From Planctomycetota bacterium (lineage in GTDB: Bacteria > Planctomycetota > Planctomycetia > Gemmatales > Gemmataceae): 47,679 bases of DNA. The notes under the pieces are model-generated. The model did not search any database, was not told the DNA's origin, and saw only the letters and a program-made list of their open reading frames with translations. The stretch is taken from contig JAKBAI010000012.1 of assembly GCA_021809185.1 (NCBI GenBank), positions 1 through 47,679 of the forward strand, in the 5' to 3' direction. Positions 8,762 to 16,989 of this stretch are shown here, one piece after another; positions within the stretch are counted from its first letter, which is position 1; every line of letters starts with the position of its first letter. The translations under genes were made by a program, and so were the position numbers.

Positions 8762-10732
8762 TTATTTCCCTCTGCCCACCAGTCTCATTTGATCCAATCG
8801 CTGAATAACTTTAGGGACACTCTCTTCTTCCATCACATACGTAAAGACGATTCCGGAGCGCCGGAAAAGTTGAACGAGATGATAGAAATGAGTTAAATAG
8901 CGTAATTGAATATCTCGAAGATAAGGGAATAAAATTTTGGGCTGATCCGAAAGATCGATCGTGCGCAGATATTGCCGCAGTTCCGCAATGGTTGGCGCAG
9001 GGCGGTGGGGGAGCGGTTCTGGTATGCCGGGGAGCCAGGGGGCAATGACAACAACTTCATGGTGATGGGCTTTCGCGGTACGCAGGGTTCGCAAAAGAGG
9101 GTCGAGATAGCCTTCCAATTCGAATAAATCGACTAATACCACGATGAGTTGATTATCTTGGGCATGGTGGAGAATTTGCTGGATACTCTGGCAAAGCGGT
9201 TCGATTTTCTTTTCAGAGCGATAGCGGTAATTCCCATGATGATCGAACAGTTCTATCGGAAAAAGTTCATGGTGAAGATTGAGAAACTGGTGAGTGCGTT
9301 CCAAGAAAAGAGTATCGTTGTGTAGATAGGCAGCGATTCGAGCAGGGTTGCCGTTGTCCAAAAAAGTATATAATACGGCCAATTTTTTCCTGGATTTCTT
9401 CTCCGCCGTATTCCCAATAAGCCAACTGGATAAACTCGATAAGATCCAGAGGAGTAATCCGATGACGAACGGAGCTAAACTGATCACTAAAAACATGAGC
9501 TGCCACGATCTTTTAGATCCTCCAACCGAATCTTTAGAAATAGCAATAGCCAAAGAACGCAGGGGAGTAAACCAGATCAACAGCGGTAGACATAAAAACG
9601 GCAGGACCAAGAAAAAGCGGAAGCGATCGAGGAGGGGTTCCCAGTACATCTTAAAGGGGGTAGAGTTATAGGGGGCTTGTTGCCATTCAGGATAGATGGT
9701 TGCAGCGAGGGTTGCAGCTACTCTTAGATTAGGTTTTACTTTCTCGTTGGGAAGATCTGGGCGTAAATTCCCAAGCTCTACTAACGTAGCGCTCACCTGG
9801 CTCGCATGGCGTGCCGTTCGTCCAAAAGGGAGTGATTTAAAGGAATGTTCGTTAAAATAAGTGATGCCGACATGGTCACGGCGCGCGAAGGCTAAATGGG
9901 CAATCGTTGCGGCATAATGCAATAATTGTTGCAATAAGCTTGCAGAAGGTTGTTGGAGAAGAACCGAATTCGAGGTATCGATAACAATTCGACAAATTTG
10001 TGGCACCTCGCATTCCAATTCTTTGGTTAGTAATTTTTGCCGCCGAGCCGATGGTTTCCAGGCGATCAGTTTGGGCGGATCGCCTGGACGATAGTCTCGA
10101 AGTTCTAACAGATCGCCGCTTCCACCGGGTCTACGCAAGCGATGCAGTCCAGGCGGGGGCAATGAATTTAGAAATTTTTCGCTCCGGTGTTCCCCGCGGA
10201 GATGTACCACCGGCGGAAAAACAGAATACTTCGATTCTTCGCGAATAAAGGTTTTGTAATAAAAGAATCCTTGTAAATCTGCACACTCGATAGCGATTCC
10301 TTCAAAACGAATATGGCCGATACCTCGGGCTAGAAAAGAGTAATTCAATTCGAGCGGTTTTTCTGCGCTTAGCTTGCCAGAACCCTGTTTTGAGCTTGCC
10401 AGGAACTCGATATCAGGGGATAGTCGATCCTCGATGAAAATGAAAGGAAAAGCCGTGGTTTCCTCGGTTTGAATGATCAGCTCGACTTGATATTCATGAT
10501 TAGTCCTAAGACGATTCACCGGTCGATCATTTTCATAGATCGTTCGCGAATACTTGATTTGGCGAAGAGTTCTCATCGAGAGTTGAAATCGAATCCATTC
10601 GAATAAAAACCAGCTGAGGGCAATCAGCCCCATTAATGGAGCTACTCTGCTTCTGGATTCGGAATAAATCAAGCCAATCACGATTTCGAAAAAAATAAAA
10701 ATAAGAAACCAGGTTCCTCGTTTCGTTAGCAT
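8762..10732 (-). CDS. DUF58 / vWA-like protein with membrane insertion
   Basis: Encodes 656 residues, longer than the usual 300-450 for the family. Two N-terminal membrane helices (about 6-24 and 30-48) precede an extracytoplasmic-type beta domain. The DUF58 signature LRDYRPGDPPKLIAWKPSAR is at 211-230, followed by a complete vWA metal site DTSNS (252-256, DxSxS). The vWA fold is then interrupted by a roughly 70-residue segment with two strong hydrophobic helices (about 371-398 and 410-440) and resumes with QLIVVLVDLFELEG and the final VVVIAPWLPG strand. DUF58 proteins partner with MoxR ATPases, encoded here 150 bp upstream on the same strand. Confidence 0.9.
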   Translation of the reverse strand: MLTKRGTWFLIFIFFEIVIGLIYSESRSRVAPLMGLIALSWFLFEWIRFQLSMRTLRQIKYSRTIYENDRPVNRLRTNHEYQVELIIQTEETTAFPFIFIEDRLSPDIEFLASSKQGSGKLSAEKPLELNYSFLARGIGHIRFEGIAIECADLQGFFYYKTFIREESKYSVFPPVVHLRGEHRSEKFLNSLPPPGLHRLRRPGGSGDLLELRDYRPGDPPKLIAWKPSARRQKLLTKELECEVPQICRIVIDTSNSVLLQQPSASLLQQLLHYAATIAHLAFARRDHVGITYFNEHSFKSLPFGRTARHASQVSATLVELGNLRPDLPNEKVKPNLRVAATLAATIYPEWQQAPYNSTPFKMYWEPLLDRFRFFLVLPFLCLPLLIWFTPLRSLAIAISKDSVGGSKRSWQLMFLVISLAPFVIGLLLWILSSLSSWLIGNTAEKKSRKKLAVLYTFLDNGNPARIAAYLHNDTLFLERTHQFLNLHHELFPIELFDHHGNYRYRSEKKIEPLCQSIQQILHHAQDNQLIVVLVDLFELEGYLDPLLRTLRTAKAHHHEVVVIAPWLPGIPEPLPHRPAPTIAELRQYLRTIDLSDQPKILFPYLRDIQLRYLTHFYHLVQLFRRSGIVFTYVMEEESVPKVIQRLDQMRLVGRGK

Positions 10733-10881
10733 GAGGTCTCCATTCGATTCCAGAGGGGCTTTAAACTACTATACTGAATCGAATAAAAGGCATTCTTGAG
10801 ATTGGTTGGTTGAATCATGATGGTTTGTCAATCTCCCTTTTCCGACTTCGCGAGAAATGAGGATCCTTCAGACAGGGAAGA

Positions 10882-12096
10882 TCACTGGGGTTTATAACTA
10901 TTTTTTTGTTTCTTATCGGGGGAAGGGGCAGATTTACTTTTTTGATCGTCAACGGTAATGACCATAACCGAATCGATAATATCTTGGACGACTTCTGCAA
11001 TCGACTTGCCATCGATCTCTGCTTCAGGGCGTAAAATAAGTCGATGGCTGAGAACTGGCAAAGCGACATTTTGAATATCTTCATGAGTGAAATAATGTCT
11101 ACCAGAAATGGCAGCATGGGCACGAGCGCAGCGTAATAAGCAGAGAGAGGAGCGCGGGCTTGCACCTAGGAGTATATCGGGATGGCACCGGCTTGCTTCG
11201 ACCAGATCGACTATATAGTGGAACAGCTCGTCGTTTCCGTGGATTTCGGAGAGTTTCGCTTGCAGATTCAATAAAAGGTCGGGCTGGATGAGTGGTTGCA
11301 ATTCCGGGATCGGTTTGCTATGAACATAGAGCATACGGACTTCGGCATCGTGCCCAGGATAGCCCATTTCAATCCGTAATAGAAAGCGATCCAGCTGCGC
11401 TTCGGGAAGCCGGTATACCCCTTCTTGTTCTACCGGATTCTGAGTTGCTAGAACCATGAAGGGGGAAGGCAGAGCAAGAGTTTTACCATCGATGGTAACC
11501 TGATATTCTTGCATGGCTTCTAGCAAAGCCGATTGGGTTTTGGCCGGGGCACGATTGATTTCATCGGCAAGCAGGATTTGACAAAAGATCGGGCCGGTGC
11601 GAAGCACAAATTCATTGCTTTTTTGGTCGAAGATCGATGTGCCGGTAACATCCGAAGGGAGCAAATCGGGGGTGAATTGTACCCTCTGAAAGTGGCAACC
11701 GATGAGCTGCGCAAAACATTTAGAAAGAGTTGTTTTGGCAACTCCCGGAACCCCTTCTAGGAGAATATGCCCTCCCGCTAACAGGGCAATCAGCATCTTT
11801 CGCGTAACCGCTTCCATACCAACAACGACTTGGCTAATCTCTTTGATCGTCCGCGCGGTTAATTGCTTTGCTGCTTCAGCAACATCTCTTCCTGTATTTA
11901 GTGAAGAAAAATGGTTGAACTGGTTAGTCCCATTATTAGCAAGCTGGGATTGCGGAGGCTGGCCTAAGCTGCTAGGTGCTGCTCGATGATCGGTTGTACC
12001 TTCTTCTTCTGTTACTATTTGAGCTGTTGCTATTTGACCTGTTGCTATTCGACCTGTTGCTAAACCATCCGAATTATTGTGCGAGCTATTCGACAT
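10882..12096 (-). CDS. MoxR-family AAA+ ATPase
   Basis: About 405 residues from the ATG at 12094-12096, preferred because AGGA lies a few bases upstream; a GTG ten codons earlier (12126) is the alternative. Walker A is GVPGVAKT (115-122), Walker B is LLADE (175-179), sensor 1 is the TQN of LATQNP (218-221) and an EAQLDRF segment follows (232-238), all typical of MoxR. Residues 1-70 are an extra low-complexity tail with [14 protein letters not shown] repeats. MoxR ATPases act as chaperone-like remodelers for vWA proteins. The DUF58 gene lies just downstream and DUF4350/DUF4129 genes upstream. Confidence 0.95.
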   Translation of the reverse strand: MSNSSHNNSDGLATGRIATGQIATAQIVTEEEGTTDHRAAPSSLGQPPQSQLANNGTNQFNHFSSLNTGRDVAEAAKQLTARTIKEISQVVVGMEAVTRKMLIALLAGGHILLEGVPGVAKTTLSKCFAQLIGCHFQRVQFTPDLLPSDVTGTSIFDQKSNEFVLRTGPIFCQILLADEINRAPAKTQSALLEAMQEYQVTIDGKTLALPSPFMVLATQNPVEQEGVYRLPEAQLDRFLLRIEMGYPGHDAEVRMLYVHSKPIPELQPLIQPDLLLNLQAKLSEIHGNDELFHYIVDLVEASRCHPDILLGASPRSSLCLLRCARAHAAISGRHYFTHEDIQNVALPVLSHRLILRPEAEIDGKSIAEVVQDIIDSVMVITVDDQKSKSAPSPDKKQKNSYKPQ

Positions 12097-12345
12097 TATT
12101 TTTCCTAGAACTTTTAGTGATTTCACCTATCGATTGACTTTTATTCCTGTTCGAAATTTTAGGTGCTTTCATTCATTTAATTTCTGATTTACTATCTTTA
12201 AGCTATGATTCCCAAAATTAGTATTGATCTCTAATCTTATATTTTAATGTTCTTGAACATCCACGGCCAGCCTATGTTGGTGGAGTTATTCATAAATTAC
12301 TCAAAGCATTTAGCTGATAAATAGCTCGATGAATCATCCAATCGT
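12097..12345. other. 249-bp gap inside the MoxR block
   Basis: A gap separates the DUF4350-like stop from the MoxR start. It holds no open frame. It is long enough for an internal promoter, so the block may be two transcription units (HEAT-DUF4129-DUF4350 and MoxR-DUF58-membrane proteins). Confidence 0.4.
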
Positions 12346-13917
12346 CTACTCTTGGAAGTACCATATTTTTTCTTGAGATAGTTCCATAACATTTTTTAAC
12401 ATCTGAAGATATTTGTTCCAAGATTTACGATTGATTTTCATGATTTTTTTGGAAAAGCCGATCTGCCATAATTGTAAAATATCTTTCTTCAAGGCAGTAG
12501 AGTTTGCGTAGTCTTTAGAAATCACAATGGGTGGGGATTTGCCACGCTCATCCGGATTGCCACCAAGAGATTGAAAACGATAGCGGATCTGTTCACTCAG
12601 AAACGGGAAATACTGTTCCCTTTGAAAGAGCTGAACTTGCCGATCCCCCAGTTGATTGTTGATCCCAACCGATTCTTGAATGGGGGCCGAACGGGAAAAT
12701 TCTTTAGACTTTTCGTAAGTGGAGCGCCAGAATCGCAATAATCCATAGAAAAAAATAGTTGTACATAGGCCGAATAGAATCGTTCGAAAGATTCTTTGCT
12801 GTCCAAATTGAGCTAAGATCTTTTCATTGAAGAAATTTTTGTTTTCCAGTTCATTGATAACTTTATTGGAGTATTGAATCATCTTGTTGGCCATGACATT
12901 CCAGGGGATCGAAATTTTCAATGTATCGAATTTAGTTTGGATTTCGCCATTTTCGATAAATAAGCAACGATCCCGCTCGGATTCCTCGAATCCATCGGAA
13001 CTGGATTCGGTCGACTTCAGCCAATCGATGCAATACCGGGCAAATTCGGTATTTTGCAAATCGTTCGCGATCATCATCTGATTCATAAATAGATTCTGAT
13101 CCGCTAGAATCAAATATTTCCCTTTCCAAAGATTGCCCGCGGCACCTGGATAGTGTTGAAATTGGTTAAAGCGGTTCTCGGAATTTTTGATAAGACAATT
13201 TTTAGGAAAAGTCCCAATCGGAATTGGGGGATTGTCTCTATTGAATCGTATCGTTTTCTCAATCGTCAAATAAGATGGGATATTCATGGCAACCGACCAG
13301 TGATTGCTTTGAAGCGATTCATAGAAATTCACCAGTTTCGGTTCTACGATTCCAGAAGTCATTTTTGCTAAGTTCGGAAACTGTAGATAGGGGCAATCTA
13401 TCAAACCGAAATAACCATCTTTTTGATTTCTACATTGAATCGTTTCTTTTGAACTACTATGGATGGTACAGCCGAATGTATGGGAAAAAGTGGGGGAGGA
13501 AGCAGATCGAGTACAAATGAGGATCGCTCCATTATTATTGAGAAAACTTTTATTTGAGAATGTATCGATTATTTCCAAGGGAATTGTTCGCGTGCTGCCG
13601 ATGACAATCAAAATGCTTTTTTGTGGATTTTGCAATAGTTCTTCAAAGGAACGAAGAGGTTTAAGCTGTTTATCGTTCAGTAAGTCGCGAAATAACTCAC
13701 TCCCTTCTGCTGAAATTTGTATCATCGGTCCTTGGTGGTTACTTTCGAGTTGATCTTGTTGCTCCCCCGGTTTTTCGTTCGCCTGATCCTTTTCTGGATC
13801 CGACTGGAACTGTATTCCCCAGGAGAACGCTAAAGCTTGCCCGAAAAGCAAATAGACTAACAAGACAGGCCGAAGTAGATAAAATAGAATCGGAGTCCGA
13901 TCGGAAAGCATAGTCAC
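12346..13917 (-). CDS. DUF4350-like membrane protein
   Basis: Encodes 523 residues. The GTG start overlaps the upstream stop (GTGA, 13914-13917); an ATG two codons later (13911) is equally possible. There is an N-terminal signal or anchor segment (about 10-30). Residues 75-150 follow the DUF4350 pattern: a desire-like loop (LLNDKQLKPLRSFEELL), a strand SILIVIGS, then a helix and NNGAILICTRS. A second membrane helix is at about 378-397 (IFRTILFGLCTTIFFYGLL), followed by a cytoplasmic tail of about 125 residues. Proteins of this type sit beside DUF4129 and MoxR genes. The family call is by pattern and position rather than by a catalytic motif. Confidence 0.78.
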   Translation of the reverse strand: MTMLSDRTPILFYLLRPVLLVYLLFGQALAFSWGIQFQSDPEKDQANEKPGEQQDQLESNHQGPMIQISAEGSELFRDLLNDKQLKPLRSFEELLQNPQKSILIVIGSTRTIPLEIIDTFSNKSFLNNNGAILICTRSASSPTFSHTFGCTIHSSSKETIQCRNQKDGYFGLIDCPYLQFPNLAKMTSGIVEPKLVNFYESLQSNHWSVAMNIPSYLTIEKTIRFNRDNPPIPIGTFPKNCLIKNSENRFNQFQHYPGAAGNLWKGKYLILADQNLFMNQMMIANDLQNTEFARYCIDWLKSTESSSDGFEESERDRCLFIENGEIQTKFDTLKISIPWNVMANKMIQYSNKVINELENKNFFNEKILAQFGQQRIFRTILFGLCTTIFFYGLLRFWRSTYEKSKEFSRSAPIQESVGINNQLGDRQVQLFQREQYFPFLSEQIRYRFQSLGGNPDERGKSPPIVISKDYANSTALKKDILQLWQIGFSKKIMKINRKSWNKYLQMLKNVMELSQEKIWYFQE

Positions 13918-16004
13918 TGAATCCCTTTCTCGATCTGGCTATAAAATTCTTTCCCTTTTCCAATTTGCTCGGAATCAGGAACTTCTGAAGTCGGGGCATA
14001 TCGAGCCGATTCATAAAGTTGGGTAATCTCTTCGATCTGAGGTGCGAGAGAAAGAAAGGTTTTACTAAGCTCCCGTTTAACCATTTCATGGTTCCAAGGG
14101 GCGGCATCTCGGCCATACTGGGCTAAAGCAAGTCGATTAAAGGCAATTATTAAATCTCGGGCCGATTTGATCTGAGTAGGGTCCATTAATTCGATGATTT
14201 CCGCTAATTTTTGTTTACTCCATTGTTCTTGATTGTATTTTTGAAGATATCGATAAGCGACGATTAGGCCGATGATTGCCCCGGCAAGGAGTATCGTGAT
14301 AATGACCAATTGTGCAATTTTTGCTGCGGAAGAAATACCGCTTGCGAAATTGCTAGAACTTCCCCCAAGCCCCCCTCCTAAAGAGAGATTCGACCCTTTC
14401 CAAATTTGTAACTTCTGCAGGTTCTCCTTATTCAAGAGAAACGATAGATCATTGTTTTTAATCAGACTATTGTCTAGCAGTGGTTCTAAATCTTTGAGAG
14501 CGCCTTCTAATCCGGTCATCTTAGAATAATCTTGTTCAGAAAGTTTAGCAAAATCTTTAGCGATCTCTTTTAAGGAATCCAGATCGCCGAGGCTTTTTTG
14601 CAGATCTTTGGTTAATTTGTCGTATTGTGCTTGATTGTTTTTCTCTAGTTGCGGCGGGGGCTGGTTCGATCGGTCTATCTCTGGAGCTGGTGGGGGTTGA
14701 AGATTCGATTTCTTATTAAAATCTAACGGATCGGAGTTGGGGGAATTTTTAAGGTATTTGGATAAAAAAGGGGGGTTATTCTCTTTTCCAAAACTCTTCG
14801 ACATATTGTTTAACAACTCGTTCGGATTGTTTTTAGTATATTGAGATAGCAACTCCAGATATTTTTCCAGCTGTTCCGGGGATGGATCGATTTCTTTCCC
14901 AGTGTTTGAGCTCTGATCTTTGAGAAATTTATCTAGTTGGTCTTTCAGCTCGGTGAGCTGTCGAGGATCCTGAGTAATATTGTTTTCTTTCGCCCAGCGG
15001 AGCAATTCTCTTGGATTGACACTCTTATTCTCGGAGGTATTAAATCGCTTAAGTAGCGATTTGATTTTTTGGTTGTCGAGACCTGAATCCTTCAGCTTTT
15101 TTTCAAGATTCCAAATTTTGAGCTGTTCCTCAGTTTTGTTTTTGCTTAGATCAGAAAGGAGTTTCAGATTTTCCATGACCTGGGCATACGAGAAATCTTG
15201 CCTAGAAGAATTATTCGAAGAATCTTTCGCTTGTTGACTATTCAAATAATCTCGGAGAATCGATTTTATTTTGTATAATTCTTGAGAGTTCTGTCGCAAT
15301 TGATTTGACCTAGCCCAGTTTCGCAGCTCATTCAAGGGTATATTACTATTTTCCTGAGAGGAAAATCTCTGTAAAAGTGACTCGATCTCTTTATTATTAA
15401 GACCATTATCGGTGAGTTTTTTTTGGAGTTCCCATTTTTTTAGCATCTTGGAAACATTTTTGTCTCTCAGATTAGAAAGTAATCCAAGACCTTTAAGAAT
15501 TTGTTCGCTTTGAGTTGAATCAATCGGATTTTTTGATCCGTTCGTTTTGAAATATTGGTCGAGAAATGTTTTCATTTTATCGAGATGTTGAGGATCTTGA
15601 AGCAATTTTTTCTGATCCGCCCATTTTAACAATTGCTCTGGTGATATTTTCTCGTTTTTTTGGGATGTAAATTGTTTTAATAACGATTCGATTACTTTGT
15701 TATCTACCCCAGAATCGGCGAGCTGTTTGCGTAATCTCCATAATTTTGCAATTTCAGAGCTGGGACTATTTTGTGGTAATAATCGATAGGTTTCCTGCCC
15801 GCTCGGTTGAGTTTCAGAATTACTAACTCGAGAAGTGGACGAATTATTACCATCAGGTTGAGAATAAACGAGAATTGCTGGCGAAAAGAAGAAGAGATAT
15901 GTCAACAAAATACTCACGCGCAGAAGTAATCGCGTTGTAAAGTTTAGTCGGTTCTGGTTTGAGGATTGCCTAGATTTTGGTCGGTAAGAATTAGACTGAT
16001 CCAT
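13914..16004 (-). CDS. DUF4129 protein with three N-terminal repeats
   Basis: Encodes 696 residues. A hydrophobic signal or anchor segment lies at about 24-48. Residues 87-400 consist of three homologous units of 102-107 residues (see repeat entry). A Pro/Asn-rich stretch (400-460), a helical region and a membrane helix (about 565-586, LVIITILLAGAIIGLIVAYRYL) follow. The C-terminal domain (605-690) is DUF4129-like: an ARDLIIAFNRLALAQYGR helix, then WNHEMVKREL, and a final YESARYAP. DUF4129 domains normally face the cytoplasm in MoxR-linked systems. The stop overlaps the DUF4350-like start by four bases, so the two are translationally coupled. Confidence 0.88.
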   Translation of the reverse strand: MDQSNSYRPKSRQSSNQNRLNFTTRLLLRVSILLTYLFFFSPAILVYSQPDGNNSSTSRVSNSETQPSGQETYRLLPQNSPSSEIAKLWRLRKQLADSGVDNKVIESLLKQFTSQKNEKISPEQLLKWADQKKLLQDPQHLDKMKTFLDQYFKTNGSKNPIDSTQSEQILKGLGLLSNLRDKNVSKMLKKWELQKKLTDNGLNNKEIESLLQRFSSQENSNIPLNELRNWARSNQLRQNSQELYKIKSILRDYLNSQQAKDSSNNSSRQDFSYAQVMENLKLLSDLSKNKTEEQLKIWNLEKKLKDSGLDNQKIKSLLKRFNTSENKSVNPRELLRWAKENNITQDPRQLTELKDQLDKFLKDQSSNTGKEIDPSPEQLEKYLELLSQYTKNNPNELLNNMSKSFGKENNPPFLSKYLKNSPNSDPLDFNKKSNLQPPPAPEIDRSNQPPPQLEKNNQAQYDKLTKDLQKSLGDLDSLKEIAKDFAKLSEQDYSKMTGLEGALKDLEPLLDNSLIKNNDLSFLLNKENLQKLQIWKGSNLSLGGGLGGSSSNFASGISSAAKIAQLVIITILLAGAIIGLIVAYRYLQKYNQEQWSKQKLAEIIELMDPTQIKSARDLIIAFNRLALAQYGRDAAPWNHEMVKRELSKTFLSLAPQIEEITQLYESARYAPTSEVPDSEQIGKGKEFYSQIEKGIQ
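14805..15746 (-). repeat. Three about 105-residue protein repeats
   Basis: Within the DUF4129 protein, units at residues 87-188, 189-295 and 296-400 share the pattern W-x-L-x-KxLxDxGxxNxxIxSLLxxF, then SxxExLxxWAxxxxLxQDxxxLxxxKxxLxxY/F, then a Ser/Asn-rich linker and a leucine-rich LxLLS helix. The tryptophans fall at 89, 191 and 298. The DNA is divergent, so this is an old internal duplication. Confidence 0.9.
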
Positions 16005-16066
16005 GAGTGTTTCTTTTTTGAGTATTTCTTTTTTGAGTATTTTTTCTTTGGCAGGGGGTGGTTGAG

Positions 16067-16657
16067 TTACGGTTTTATTGTTCGCTTCTTCTCTTGAAAG
16101 CTTTCTCGATTAGGGTTAGAAGACCGTGGAGGTAATTGCTTTGAATCGGGGAACGATTGATCCATGTTTTTCTCTGAACGGGGGGATAAACTAAGAGTGT
16201 TTTGCTTCTGAATATTAATTATTCTGCTGAGTGCATAGGATGTTGCACGGCGAACAGAGACATCCTTATCTTGTAAAGCTTCTAACAATGCAGGTATGGC
16301 ACTTTGGGGCAGAGGGTTCATATGGCCTATGGAAAAAGCGGCCCCTGCGCGGCGATTCGCATCGGGATCGTTCAAAGCTTTAATCAACTTTGGAAGTGCT
16401 TCGTTCCCAAAAGAGGCTAACGCTAAACCGAGATTTTGTCTTACTTCGGAATCAGTGTCGTTCAAGGCGGCAATTAATTTATTAATGATTTTTTCGGAGT
16501 TTGACTTCGTCTCTTTATTTGGGTCAGTTAATTGGGATGATGGAGATGGGATAAGCCCTGCTTTATCCTGGATGGTTGGAAGAAACTGAGAATAATTTCG
16601 TTGAAAATCCCCTAAGAGAATAAGGACAATCAAGCCGCAAAAGAAAGCCTTAAACAT
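16067..16657 (-). CDS. Exported HEAT-repeat protein
   Basis: Encodes 196 residues. It begins with a signal peptide (MFKAFFCGLIVLILLG). Residues about 58-150 form three HEAT/PBS-lyase-like repeats: IINKLIAALNDTDSEVRQNLGLALASF, then ALPKLIKALNDPDANRRAGAAFSIG, then AIPALLEALQDKDVSVRRATSYALSRI (quoted in parts, one repeat per segment). The tail is Ser/Pro/Arg/Lys-rich. It is the first gene of the minus-strand block and ends 62 bp before the DUF4129 gene. It probably provides a periplasmic protein-protein interface for that system. Confidence 0.85.
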   Translation of the reverse strand: MFKAFFCGLIVLILLGDFQRNYSQFLPTIQDKAGLIPSPSSQLTDPNKETKSNSEKIINKLIAALNDTDSEVRQNLGLALASFGNEALPKLIKALNDPDANRRAGAAFSIGHMNPLPQSAIPALLEALQDKDVSVRRATSYALSRIINIQKQNTLSLSPRSEKNMDQSFPDSKQLPPRSSNPNRESFQEKKRTIKP

Positions 16658-16989
16658 GATGCACTTTCTGGGATGCTTTTAATATTTATTTCTAATTTAA
16701 CTATATTATATAACAACGCTTACTAAAACTCAATAAGTTCGCCATTTCGATTTAATTTATCGTTTTTCCTAAGATGTCACGAAACAAAGGGATATTTCAA
16801 AAAATGGAAAAATAAAAATAGGATAATAAATCTAAGGAGAATACGAATCTATTAGATCGAATCAGGCTTTCAACAAATGAAGAAAACCTGATCGATGAAA
16901 TCAACAGTTAGAAAAGAATTGCATTCATGGATCAATTGTGGATCAATAATGGATCTATGATGTACAAAAATAAAGGGATTTCGAGAATT
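16658..16989. other. Intergenic stretch, 332 bp
   Basis: AT-rich. No gene, repeat or strong hairpin seen. It likely includes the promoter for the minus-strand block that starts at 16657. Confidence 0.5.

Noticed and set aside
10815-11165. 116-codon minus-strand frame overlapping the MoxR gene
   Set aside because: It overlaps the real MoxR reading frame and has no domain; the MoxR frame carries all motifs.
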